A DNA stretch of 34,280 nucleotides, taken from NCBI GenBank assembly GCA_949293185.1, contig CASFCQ010000042.1:1-34280 (forward strand), given 5' to 3'. This stretch comes from an uncultured bacterium. Lineage in GTDB: Bacteria > Cyanobacteriota > Vampirovibrionia > Gastranaerophilales > Gastranaerophilaceae. The notes beneath the pieces were generated by a model that was not told the DNA's origin, did no database searches, and saw only the letters and a program-made list of their open reading frames with translations. Position numbers and translations under genes: made by a program. How positions within the stretch are numbered: the first letter of the stretch is position 1; each line of letters starts with the position of its first letter. Below are positions 24,394 to 31,428 of this stretch, piece after piece.

Positions 24394-25917
24394 ATGACAA
24401 GACAACCTTTTTTTTATGATATTACTTTACGTGACGGAAATCAGTCATTGAAAAAGCCATGGAACTTAAAAGAAAAAGAGTTTATCTTTAACAAACTTAT
24501 TGATTTCGGCGTTCAGGCTGTTGAAGCCGGATTTCCGGCAGCATCCGAGATGGATTTTGAAGCTGTACAAAGACTGGCGCAAATTGCCCCGGAAAATCTT
24601 GTCATAAGCGGGCTTGCACGTGCAGTAGAACACGATATAACAAGAGCAATAGAAGCCATAAAAATCTGCAAAAAGCCAAGAATCCATACTTTTATTGCAA
24701 TGAGTCCGTTTAATATGAAATACGTTTTAAACAAAGACCCGCAGGATGTTCGTAAAACCGCTATAGAAGCTGTAAAATTTGCAAAAGAAGAATTGTTAAA
24801 AGTTAATAAAAACGGAGAAGTTCAGTTTTCCGTAGAACATTTTGGCGACTGCATGGAAAATCTTCCGTTTGTAATAGACACACTCAAAAATGTAGTACAA
24901 GCCGGTGCAACAGTGATAAACCTTCCTAACACGGTTGAAAGAACAAGAGTCAAAACATTTGTGGATATGGTTGCACAAGTATATGAGGCACTGCCTAAAG
25001 ACATTATGATTGCCGTACACTGCCATAATGACCTTGGCATGGCCACGGCTGCAACCGTAGAGAGTTACTTTGCCGGTGCAACACAGTTGGAATGCTGCCT
25101 TAACGGGCTTGGAGAACGTGCAGGCAACACAAATATGTATGAAGTTGCCGTTGCACTGCATAACAGCGGGGTTGATGTTCCTCTGAATCTTGGCGAAATA
25201 TATGAACTTGCGTTAACTGTTGCTGATATGTCCAAAACAGAAATTCCGGAAAAAGCACCATTGATAGGTCCGGAAGCTCTTGCTCACAGAAGCGGTATTC
25301 ATCAAGACGGTGCGGTTAAAACAAAAGATATGGAAAAAGGCGCATATAGACCCATACACCCGACGCTCATCGGACGTAAGGATGATGAAAAAATCGGATT
25401 TACCAGCCAATCCGGCAAGACTGCAGTATTTGAAATTATTTCTGATGCCGGCTATCCAATTACAATGCAAGAGGCAGTCCGTATTACTCCTATTGTTAAA
25501 GAAGCGGCGGAAAAAGTCGGAGAACTGCCTACAAGAAATATTATTGATATATACTTTAACGAAGTATTTAATGTTAAAGGTGATTTCAGGCTTGTGGCAT
25601 TTGAAAAAATTGCAGAAAAGTTGTTTAACCTTAAGTTTTTCCACAAAACAGAATTTTTTGATATGAATGCAGAAGGCAACGGTCCTGTTGATGCTTGTTT
25701 GTCTGCATTAAAACAGGCAGGTTTTCCGCAAAAACTTGTTGATTATGAACAATATGCATTAGACGGAGAAATTTTCGGCTCAGGTGCAACGGCTATGACT
25801 GTCATTCATTTTGAAGATTTAGAAGGCAGAACAATTGTTGCACGAGGCAAGGATGAAAGCACCTCCAAAGCAAATGTAAAAGCCATATTCAACGGTTTAA
25901 ATTTAATGAACCATTAA
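24394..25917 (+). CDS. leuA: 2-isopropylmalate synthase family enzyme
   Basis: LeuA condenses acetyl-CoA with 2-ketoisovalerate, the first step of leucine synthesis. The protein has 507 residues. The HMGL-like TIM barrel has DITLRDGNQS near residue 9 (catalytic Arg and metal Asp), IAVHCHNDLGMA near 207 (metal His pair) and LNGLGERAGNTN. A linker follows (APLIGPEALAHRSGIHQDG), then a C-terminal LeuA regulatory/dimer domain (GNGPVDACLSALKQAGF through GKDESTSKANVKAIFNGL) that binds leucine in family members. Presence of that domain favours LeuA over homocitrate synthase. No other leu gene is adjacent. Citramalate synthase is the main alternative. Confidence 0.9.
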   Translation: MTRQPFFYDITLRDGNQSLKKPWNLKEKEFIFNKLIDFGVQAVEAGFPAASEMDFEAVQRLAQIAPENLVISGLARAVEHDITRAIEAIKICKKPRIHTFIAMSPFNMKYVLNKDPQDVRKTAIEAVKFAKEELLKVNKNGEVQFSVEHFGDCMENLPFVIDTLKNVVQAGATVINLPNTVERTRVKTFVDMVAQVYEALPKDIMIAVHCHNDLGMATAATVESYFAGATQLECCLNGLGERAGNTNMYEVAVALHNSGVDVPLNLGEIYELALTVADMSKTEIPEKAPLIGPEALAHRSGIHQDGAVKTKDMEKGAYRPIHPTLIGRKDDEKIGFTSQSGKTAVFEIISDAGYPITMQEAVRITPIVKEAAEKVGELPTRNIIDIYFNEVFNVKGDFRLVAFEKIAEKLFNLKFFHKTEFFDMNAEGNGPVDACLSALKQAGFPQKLVDYEQYALDGEIFGSGATAMTVIHFEDLEGRTIVARGKDESTSKANVKAIFNGLNLMNH

Positions 25918-25948
25918 TATGTGCATAAGCTTATACAGGTTATAGAAA

Positions 25949-26179
25949 ATGACTGATATTTTTATAAAACAGCACCATTTAACGGAATTAAAAAAAATTT
26001 TTAAACAAATTGTACCCGATGCACAGGTCTGGGCATACGGAAGCCGTGTTGACGGAACAGCGCACGACGGGAGTGATTTAGACCTTGCGATTGTCGGCTT
26101 TCTAGTTGATGTTGTAAAGTTCGACAACCTGCCCGAGAGTTTTAAAAAAGAAATCTTGAAAAAGTATGTGATATTATAA
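25949..26179 (+). CDS. Minimal nucleotidyltransferase (MNT) domain protein, internally shortened
   Basis: The protein has 76 residues with the Pol-beta-like nucleotidyltransferase signature GSRVDGTAHDGSDLDLAI: G31-S32-R33, then D43 and D45 as metal-binding aspartates. Such MNT proteins often are antitoxins that AMPylate a neighbouring HEPN RNase. Typical members are about 95-105 residues. Here LDLAIVGF runs almost directly into VDVVKFDNLPESFKKEILKK, so the segment between the second and third catalytic strands appears shortened, while the C-terminus looks natural. The next gene starts 17 bases downstream and carries a HEPN-like motif. The shortening is judged from memory of the family, not from an alignment. 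Confidence 0.8.
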   Translation: MTDIFIKQHHLTELKKIFKQIVPDAQVWAYGSRVDGTAHDGSDLDLAIVGFLVDVVKFDNLPESFKKEILKKYVIL

Positions 26180-26196
26180 TCAGCTTTTGTGTAATT

Positions 26197-27006
26197 ATGT
26201 ATAAATTTTGGATTTTTACTGTAGATACAAACGTTAAATTTCCTGAGGATGTTTATTATTTTAAGTATAAAGGATTAGAATTTAAATATCTGACAAGATA
26301 TAAAGAAGGTAAATCGGATAATATAATAGTACGTTATAAAAATATGCCGGAATCACAGGTATATTCAAAAGTTGCTGAATATTTAAACGCTTTGTCTTTT
26401 GCCAGATATTGTATTGCCAATTTCACGCCGATATATTCAACTACACATAACGCTAAGTTGCACGAAATACAGTACAAAACGGATAAAACGCGCAGTTTAA
26501 ATGCAAATCTTAATCTTTCGGATATTTATTTTATTGCTAACATAGAAAATGAAGAGCAATCCCAACTGGTCAGTTTATTTAGCCAGGCTTATTGCAATGA
26601 AAATGTATATTTTAAGTTACTTTTTTACTGGCATGTACTCGTATATCCCGGCAGTGATGACTCATGTGCTGTTAACTTTATCAACGATAACATAGATAAA
26701 ATTGAAGATTATCAAATTAAATTCATATCTTCAAATCCCATATTTGCCAAGTCAAAAAAAATTGAGAAGACTTTAGGTGATTACATAAAATACGGAATAA
26801 GGCATTCGATTGCTCATATTATCAGGAATAAAAGTGATTCTGTATCTTTAATACTTGAAGATTGGGAACAAATAAGACATATTGCAACAATTGCCCGTAT
26901 TCTGGAAGGACTTGCGCGTTTTAAAATAAAATCAATTTACAAAGTGTCAGATATTGCAGACATAGAAAAGCTATACAGGTTTGAGCCGGAGACAGAAAGT
27001 TATTAA
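26197..27006 (+). CDS. HEPN-like protein (candidate toxin partner of the MNT protein), resembles MauJ-type proteins
   Basis: The protein has 269 residues. Near the C-terminus, in a helical region, is YGIRHSIAHIIR: R202 and H207 form an R-x4-H motif as in HEPN RNases. The tyrosine found two residues after the histidine in the MntA/HepT pair (RX4HXY) is absent; isoleucine is there. The N-terminal half is mixed beta/alpha (IFTVDTNVKFPEDVYYFKYK). Overall size and the C-terminal helical R/H motif remind me of proteins annotated MauJ. No Shine-Dalgarno is visible before the ATG, so translation may be coupled to the MNT gene. Toxin function is a hypothesis. Confidence 0.7.
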   Translation: MYKFWIFTVDTNVKFPEDVYYFKYKGLEFKYLTRYKEGKSDNIIVRYKNMPESQVYSKVAEYLNALSFARYCIANFTPIYSTTHNAKLHEIQYKTDKTRSLNANLNLSDIYFIANIENEEQSQLVSLFSQAYCNENVYFKLLFYWHVLVYPGSDDSCAVNFINDNIDKIEDYQIKFISSNPIFAKSKKIEKTLGDYIKYGIRHSIAHIIRNKSDSVSLILEDWEQIRHIATIARILEGLARFKIKSIYKVSDIADIEKLYRFEPETESY

Positions 27007-27091
27007 GAAATTTTTAAAATCTAAAATCTGATAGCAATAAATTAGGTTTAGCGGTTTTGTTTTGTACATAACAAACAACTCAGGAGATTAT

Positions 27092-27934
27092 ATGCTGAAC
27101 AAATTGATTTACTTCCCCGTAAATGTACAAGCCCATACCAAAGCTGCCTCTAAAAATGTTGAACAAAAATCTCCTGATATTACTGAAAACAACAATGACC
27201 CTTTTAAAAATGTAAGTTTTCATGGACGTGATTTGGTTTCTATGCTTGAAGAAAAACAAGTGGATAAAGATTTAAAAATTATTTTTGAAAAACTTGACGG
27301 TCTCGATGGTGATGAATTCGCCCAAACTGCCTATAAAGAACTTGTAAAATATTTAAAACTGGAAGATTGTGCTCCAAAAGAACTTACTTTTCTTGAAAAG
27401 GAAGGGCGTCCGATTGCAAGTGATTATAAGTGGTACGAAAACAAAGTTATAGTTTACAGAAACTATTTTGATAAGGCATCAAAAGCTGAAAAACTGGGCT
27501 ATATTGCACATGAATTAACACATTGCAAACAAACATCAAATATTTTAAAAACGGACGATCCCAATATAATAAAACAATATGCAATTGCGATTGCCATGTC
27601 TGATTTTAATGCGGCAATGTCAACAAATCCACAGGCTGCCGCGTCATTGTTAAAAGCAAAACAAATGGGTAAAGAAAAAGAATATATTCAAACAATGATT
27701 TATAGACAAGCAGGCGCAACTTATAAAGAATTGATTACAATTTTTTCAGATGTTCTAAAACTTCCAAAACACCCTCTGAATTCCGCAAACGGTCAGAAAG
27801 CTCTGTCTGATATAAAAGCCCAATCTCTATACAACGGCGCGACAGAACAAGGCTGGAACAACTGCCCGCTTGAAAAAGAAGCAATGGATTTTGAAAACTT
27901 TATAAAAGCCGATTATTGCAAATATACAAAATAA
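27092..27934 (+). CDS. Putative zinc metallopeptidase (HExxH) of unknown role
   Basis: The protein has 280 residues from the ATG at 27092, with AGGAG six bases upstream (the frame also opens at a TTG at 27062). There is no signal peptide. The first 45 residues look disordered, with the motif NVSFHGRD at 40-47. The catalytic region is LGYIAHELTHCKQ: H140-E141-x-x-H144. A likely third zinc ligand is E261 or E263 in CPLEKEAMDFENF, the P-x-E-x-EA pattern used by several gluzincin families. The substrate is unknown; a secreted or injected effector-like role cannot be shown. It stands alone, followed by the tRNA region. Confidence 0.75.
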   Translation: MLNKLIYFPVNVQAHTKAASKNVEQKSPDITENNNDPFKNVSFHGRDLVSMLEEKQVDKDLKIIFEKLDGLDGDEFAQTAYKELVKYLKLEDCAPKELTFLEKEGRPIASDYKWYENKVIVYRNYFDKASKAEKLGYIAHELTHCKQTSNILKTDDPNIIKQYAIAIAMSDFNAAMSTNPQAAASLLKAKQMGKEKEYIQTMIYRQAGATYKELITIFSDVLKLPKHPLNSANGQKALSDIKAQSLYNGATEQGWNNCPLEKEAMDFENFIKADYCKYTK

Positions 27935-27935
27935 A

Positions 27936-27970
27936 AAGCCCCCGCACGGAGTCTTTTAAATGGTGGCAGG
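27936..27970. repeat. Duplicated tRNA-Tyr terminator and 3' end
   Basis: CGGAGTCTTTTAAATGGTGG plus the flanking CAGG repeat the sequence at 28091-28126, which contains the tRNA-Tyr terminator and its CCA/acceptor end. Here one G of the acceptor stem is missing and the copy is cut off after CAGG, where element B copy 3 begins. As a hairpin it may also serve as terminator for the metallopeptidase gene. Confidence 0.7.
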
Positions 27971-28065
27971 AAGAACTCTGTTCAAAAGGTGACTAAATGT
28001 CACGTTTTGAATAGAAGCAGGCGAAGTGAGATACCTAAAGGTATCTCCGAGCCGTATATAGATTA
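27971..28065 (+). repeat. Repeat element B, copy 3 (diverged, stems compensated)
   Basis: TGTTCAAAA/TTTTGAATA forms the outer stem. The inner stem is GTGAC/GTCAC with the loop TAAAT conserved (TTGAC/GTCAA in copies 1 and 2). The second hairpin is GAGATACC-TAAA-GGTATCTC, flanked by GGC and GCC where copies 1 and 2 have TGC and GCA. It sits between a partial tRNA-Tyr 3' end and GTTCGAATCCGCCCC (28067-28081), a T-arm-like remnant in the opposite orientation. Confidence 0.8.
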
Positions 28066-28086
28066 AGTTCGAATCCGCCCCAACAA

Positions 28087-28113
28087 AAAAAGACCCCTTA
28101 CGGAGTCTTTTAA
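28087..28113 (-). terminator. Terminator of the tRNA operon
   Basis: On the reverse strand AAAGACTCC pairs with GGGGTCTTT (one T-G wobble) around GTAA, followed by a run of T. It lies just beyond the 3' end of tRNA-Tyr. Confidence 0.8.
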
Positions 28114-28114
28114 A

Positions 28115-28200
<86 letters not shown>

Positions 28201-28209
28201 TTATTAAAT

Positions 28210-28283
28210 TTGCCTTTGACGGGATTTGAACCCGTGGCCTCTCCCTTACCAAGGGAGTGCGCTACCTCTGCGCCACAAAGGCA
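28210..28283 (-). tRNA. tRNA-Thr (GGT)
   Basis: The acceptor is TGCCTTT/AAAGGCA with discriminator A. The D-arm is GCGC-AGAGGTA-GCGC, the anticodon arm is CTCCC-TTGGTAA-GGGAG with anticodon GGT, and the T-arm is ACGGG-TTCAAAT-CCCGT. CCA is not encoded. It is directly preceded (transcript order) by three degenerate copies of its own 5' half. Confidence 0.95.
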
Positions 28284-28550
28284 TCAATTTTAGCAATGTA
28301 CCAAGGGAGTGCTGCTACCTTCCCCACTCGCCAATACTCAATTGGCTTGCGGGTCCCTGCCACAAAGGCATCAATTTTAGTAATGTACAAGGGAGTGCTG
28401 CTACCTTCCTCCATCTCGACTTGACATTTAGTCAACTCTCGACGGAGTCCTTGCCACAAAAGCATCAATTTTAGCAATGTACCAAGGAAGTGCTGCTACC
28501 TTCCCCACTCGCCAATACTCAATTGGCTTGCGAGTCCCTGCCACAAAGGC
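28284..28550 (-). repeat. Tandem array of three tRNA-Thr 5'-half units with hairpins in the D-loop
   Basis: In transcript order, units at 28550-28480, 28464-28386 and 28370-28299 each begin (T)GCCTTTGTGGC or a one-base variant. Each continues with an inserted hairpin, then GGTAGCAGCACTCCCTTG(G)TA, and is followed by the 15-base spacer CATTGCTAAAATTGA (one variant). The same spacer precedes the true tRNA-Thr. The period is about 86-94 bases. Units 1 and 3 carry GCCAAT-TGAGT-ATTGGC hairpins. The middle unit carries an element-B first hairpin (CTCCG, then TTGAC-TAAAT-GTCAA, then TGGAG). The 3' half of the tRNA (anticodon 3' stem, T-arm, acceptor 3' strand) is absent from every unit, so they cannot be functional tRNAs. 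Confidence 0.88.
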
Positions 28551-28589
28551 TTGTTTTGCCCGTCAAATTATATTTAATTTTCAAAAAAA

Positions 28590-28663
28590 TTGCCGAAGAT
28601 AGGAATCGAACCTACAACCTACGGTTTACAAAACCGTTGCTCTACCATTGAGCCACTTCGGCA
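28590..28663 (-). tRNA. tRNA-Thr (TGT)
   Basis: The acceptor is TGCCGAA/TTCGGCA. The anticodon arm is ACGGT-TTTGTAA-ACCGT with anticodon TGT, and the T-arm contains GGTTCGATTCC. CCA is not encoded. It is the first gene of the tRNA operon, 12 bases after the -10 box. Confidence 0.95.
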
Positions 28664-28675
28664 TAACGTGTAATT

Positions 28676-28704
28676 ATCATATTAAGGACATGTCAAAGTG
28701 TCAA
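28676..28704 (-). promoter_or_regulatory. Promoter of the tRNA operon
   Basis: On the reverse strand TTGACA (28704-28699) and TATGAT (28681-28676) are separated by 17 bases. This is a consensus sigma-70-type promoter reading into tRNA-Thr(TGT), the half-tRNA array, tRNA-Thr(GGT) and tRNA-Tyr. Confidence 0.85.
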
Positions 28705-28708
28705 GTGG

Positions 28709-30190
28709 TCAATTAGAATTTTTTAATTCTTCATAAATTTCTTTTACAACAGGTTTCCAATCCCAGTGTTCTTTTTGTTTGAAAATTTTGACACTGTCAT
28801 ACCACGGAGTTGTATGAGTATCGCTAAACCAACGCCATTCGCTGGCATACGGCAACAACAAAAATGTTTTTACACCTAATGCACCGGCAAGATTTGCTGC
28901 TGCCGTATCAATTGTAATAAACAAATCCAGATTCATTAATTTTGAAGCCGTATCTGCAAAATCTTTTACATTTTTTCCTATATCAATAATTTGAGGATAT
29001 TCATTAATTTGATTTAATTTATCCTCTTTTACAAAACCGTAAAATTGTGTATCCTCAATATCCAACAGGGGAGCAAGCTCTTTGAGTGCAATCGCTCTGT
29101 TAGTATATCCGTCGTAATTTCCCTGCCAGAACAGACCTATTTTTTTCTTATCAGTATTAAAACGCTCATCGTCTGATTTTTCAGCTTTTAAATATCCCTG
29201 AGAATAAGGAATATTATCAAAATCCATACCAAGATGATAGTTAAGATACATTATATTGTCACTGTAGTCATAGCTTTCGTCATTATTAAGCACAACATCA
29301 ATATCAGGAAAGTTGTTTTTAAACAAATTGTACAGTGACATGTGAGTAAGAAATTTTACATGCCAGAATTTGTCTTTTACAAAATTTAAATACCGGCTAA
29401 ACATTATCTGGTCTCCAAAGCCTGAATCATAATATACAAGCAGCGTTTTATCCTTATGTTCTGCACCGTCCCAGTGATTTTTGTACAATGCTTTGATTTC
29501 AGGCTTTTTGAGCATGTAATATTTGTAACCGTTTTTAAAATCTTTTTGCGACAAATAAGACATTCCAAGCGCAAGAAGAGTCTGCTGTGCTGCAGGTTTT
29601 AGCTTGAGTGCATCTTTAAGACACTTTAGCGACTCTTGAAAATTCCGTTCCATTCGATATAAAACACCGAGATTGTGTAAGGCTTCATAGTTCTTTTTTA
29701 TTTTTAAGGATTTTATATACGCTTCTTTTGCTGATTTATAATCGTGTTTTTGTTCAAATAAAAGTCCGATATTATTCCAGCCGATACAATCTTTTGAGTC
29801 TAATTTTAAAGATTTTTTATAAAATTTTATTGCATAATCGATTTGATTGGCGTTTTTTGCCATTTGTGCAAAGTTTCTTATAAATTCAACATTATCAGCT
29901 TCGTAGTCAATTGCTTTTTCAAAAAGCTGCATTGCTTTTTCAAACATTTTTTGTTTATAAAAAGACAACCCGAGGTTTTGGCAGTATTCCGCGCAGGGAA
30001 ATCCGACCGCAGCGTATTCAAAATATTTTTGCGCCTCTTGAAAATCTTGTTTTTGCAAATAAATAAGTCCCAAGAGATTTGACACATCAGGTTGTTGAGG
30101 ATTTTCATTCAAAAATTCAAGATAAATTTTTTGCGCTTCGTCTAACTTACCTTGTGCCTGCAGATTAAGAGCCTGTTGTATGTCCGCCAT
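28709..30190 (-). CDS. TPR-repeat protein with C-terminal glycosyltransferase-like domain
   Basis: The protein has 493 residues. Residues 1 to about 235 hold about six tetratricopeptide repeats (for example ALNLQAQGKLDEAQKIYLEF, AIKFYKKSLKLDSKDCIGWN and SLKCLKDALKLKPAAQQTLL). From about 245 a GT-B-like domain resembles the heptosyltransferase/SPINDLY-type group: YYDSGFGDQIMFSRYLNFVK, then KKIGLFWQGNYDGYTNRAI, and DLFITIDTAAANLAGALGVK, the last being the typical nucleotide-sugar-side motif. Proteins of this layout are often found with flagellin or surface-protein glycosylation, which would suit the neighbouring motility genes. That link is inferred. AAAGGA precedes the ATG, and it follows the upstream gene by ten bases. 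Confidence 0.85.
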   Translation of the reverse strand: MADIQQALNLQAQGKLDEAQKIYLEFLNENPQQPDVSNLLGLIYLQKQDFQEAQKYFEYAAVGFPCAEYCQNLGLSFYKQKMFEKAMQLFEKAIDYEADNVEFIRNFAQMAKNANQIDYAIKFYKKSLKLDSKDCIGWNNIGLLFEQKHDYKSAKEAYIKSLKIKKNYEALHNLGVLYRMERNFQESLKCLKDALKLKPAAQQTLLALGMSYLSQKDFKNGYKYYMLKKPEIKALYKNHWDGAEHKDKTLLVYYDSGFGDQIMFSRYLNFVKDKFWHVKFLTHMSLYNLFKNNFPDIDVVLNNDESYDYSDNIMYLNYHLGMDFDNIPYSQGYLKAEKSDDERFNTDKKKIGLFWQGNYDGYTNRAIALKELAPLLDIEDTQFYGFVKEDKLNQINEYPQIIDIGKNVKDFADTASKLMNLDLFITIDTAAANLAGALGVKTFLLLPYASEWRWFSDTHTTPWYDSVKIFKQKEHWDWKPVVKEIYEELKNSN

Positions 30191-30200
30191 ACCTGTCCTT

Positions 30201-30854
30201 TTATTGTCTTAACTCTTCATGGTATATGCCCCCGCCGCATATGGTTTCTATAACCTTAAGCAGAAATTCTCTGGGAGCATCCATGTGGTTTATATAAAAC
30301 TCTTTGTTGCCAAGGTGATTTATTTTTATAATACAGTTTTGACCTCTTTCTGCTGGGATAAACAGAGAAGCAACTTCCTGCTCCAAAACTGCGTGCAGCT
30401 GGTCTTCTTCTTTAACATTTTTAATTATTTCATTAAAATTACCTTTAAGAGCGATAATTCTATTGGATATCATTGGCATTTCTACACCGCGGTATAGTGC
30501 TTGCGGCTGATTGTTCCATCTTGTTGTAAAACTGATAGTATGCCACAGAATATGCAAAACCAAAACGGATTTTGATTCGTCGCATTCATAGTATATATTG
30601 TCAGTAGCTACACCTCTTGCGGCAAAAGATTGTTTGAGATATTCAACAGTAGCCTGCATATTGTCCGTTATTTTTACAAAAGTTTCAGCAGCATTCATTG
30701 TAGAGCGCTGGTATTCCAGAAACTGTTTGTACATATGAGTCGAAACAAGATTAATCCTCTCTTGAATGACGGAAGATTTCCTAATCGACGTTTCAAGGTT
30801 ATCAAAGCTGTTAAAGTTGTTATCCAAATTATCTCTCTTATAATCTAGTGTCAT
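30201..30854 (-). CDS. Conserved-looking protein of unknown function
   Basis: The protein has 217 residues. The N-terminal half is helical (SSVIQERINLVSTHMYKQFL, then STMNAAETFVKITDNMQATV), reminiscent of a coiled-coil stalk. The C-terminal half is mixed beta/alpha (KSVLVLHILWHTISFTTRW and CIIKINHLGNKEFYINHM). There is no signal peptide and no recognised motif. It is first in a two-gene reverse-strand operon with the TPR-glycosyltransferase and shares a 223-base divergent promoter region with the YvyF-like gene. Confidence 0.75.
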   Translation of the reverse strand: MTLDYKRDNLDNNFNSFDNLETSIRKSSVIQERINLVSTHMYKQFLEYQRSTMNAAETFVKITDNMQATVEYLKQSFAARGVATDNIYYECDESKSVLVLHILWHTISFTTRWNNQPQALYRGVEMPMISNRIIALKGNFNEIIKNVKEEDQLHAVLEQEVASLFIPAERGQNCIIKINHLGNKEFYINHMDAPREFLLKVIETICGGGIYHEELRQ

Positions 30855-31077
30855 TTATTTTGAAATGGTTCAGTCAGACACTTGTAACAATATTGTATAC
30901 AAAATTTTACAATACAGGTACACAATTTTTAATTTTTTTTACAATACAATACACTTATACTATTTGTAATGATTTTTTGTCAACATAATAGTACGTATAC
31001 ACTGAATAAATGTTGCTTTTTAATTACCGTTCATATAATATTTTATCGAAAAGCATTTAGAACAAGGGTAGAATGTT
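30855..31077. promoter_or_regulatory. Divergent intergenic region with repeated 12-mer
   Basis: TTTTACAATACA occurs at 30905-30916 and again at 30937-30948, 32 bases apart (about three helical turns), beside the palindrome TTGTATACAA (30893-30902). It lies between divergent genes and could be a regulator-binding region. No clean promoter pair could be assigned for either direction. Confidence 0.45.
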
Positions 31078-31422
31078 ATGGCAAATGTTGCTAATTGTAA
31101 AAAATGCGGAACGCTTTTTTTACAAACATCTAATAAAAGAGATGTTTGTGACAAATGTTTTGAAGAACAAAATAAATTATTAAGTGAAATAAATACTTTT
31201 GTAATAATGTATCCTGAAGAACATATTCCACTGGAAGAAATACTTAAAAAATTCGGTTTAAAAATTGATGAATTCGAGGCATTTTTTGCAGCCGGCAAAT
31301 TTGTTAAAATAGCACAAAAGGTCACAATGAAATGTGCTAAATGCGGGAATATTGTTCCTATAGCCGGCAAAACCAATATGCTTTGTTCTGCTTGTGCTAA
31401 AAAAATACAAAATGAAATCTGA
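31078..31422 (+). CDS. YvyF-like flagellar-type zinc-ribbon protein
   Basis: The protein has 114 residues. The N-terminal zinc ribbon has C7-x2-C10 and C24-x2-C27 (NCKKCGTLFL, RDVCDKCFEE). A helix-turn-helix-like centre follows (HIPLEEILKKFGLKIDEFEA), and a second ribbon has C86-x2-C89 and C103-x2-C106. The first ribbon and helical part match the layout of the YvyF/TIGR03826 flagellar operon protein, usually encoded beside flgM in Firmicutes. Here it lies 10 kb from the flg operon. AAGGG lies nine bases before the ATG. Its molecular function is not established. Confidence 0.75.
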   Translation: MANVANCKKCGTLFLQTSNKRDVCDKCFEEQNKLLSEINTFVIMYPEEHIPLEEILKKFGLKIDEFEAFFAAGKFVKIAQKVTMKCAKCGNIVPIAGKTNMLCSACAKKIQNEI

Positions 31423-31428
31423 TAACTA

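Noticed and set aside
28226-28477. Reading frames of 71-82 codons on both strands over the tRNA region
   Set aside because: They are produced by the tandem tRNA-Thr half units and change frame with the hairpin inserts.
28284-28550. Regularly spaced repeats that could be taken for a CRISPR array
   Set aside because: The constant part is tRNA-Thr 5' sequence, units 1 and 3 have the same variable part, the period is about 90 bases, and no cas gene is near.
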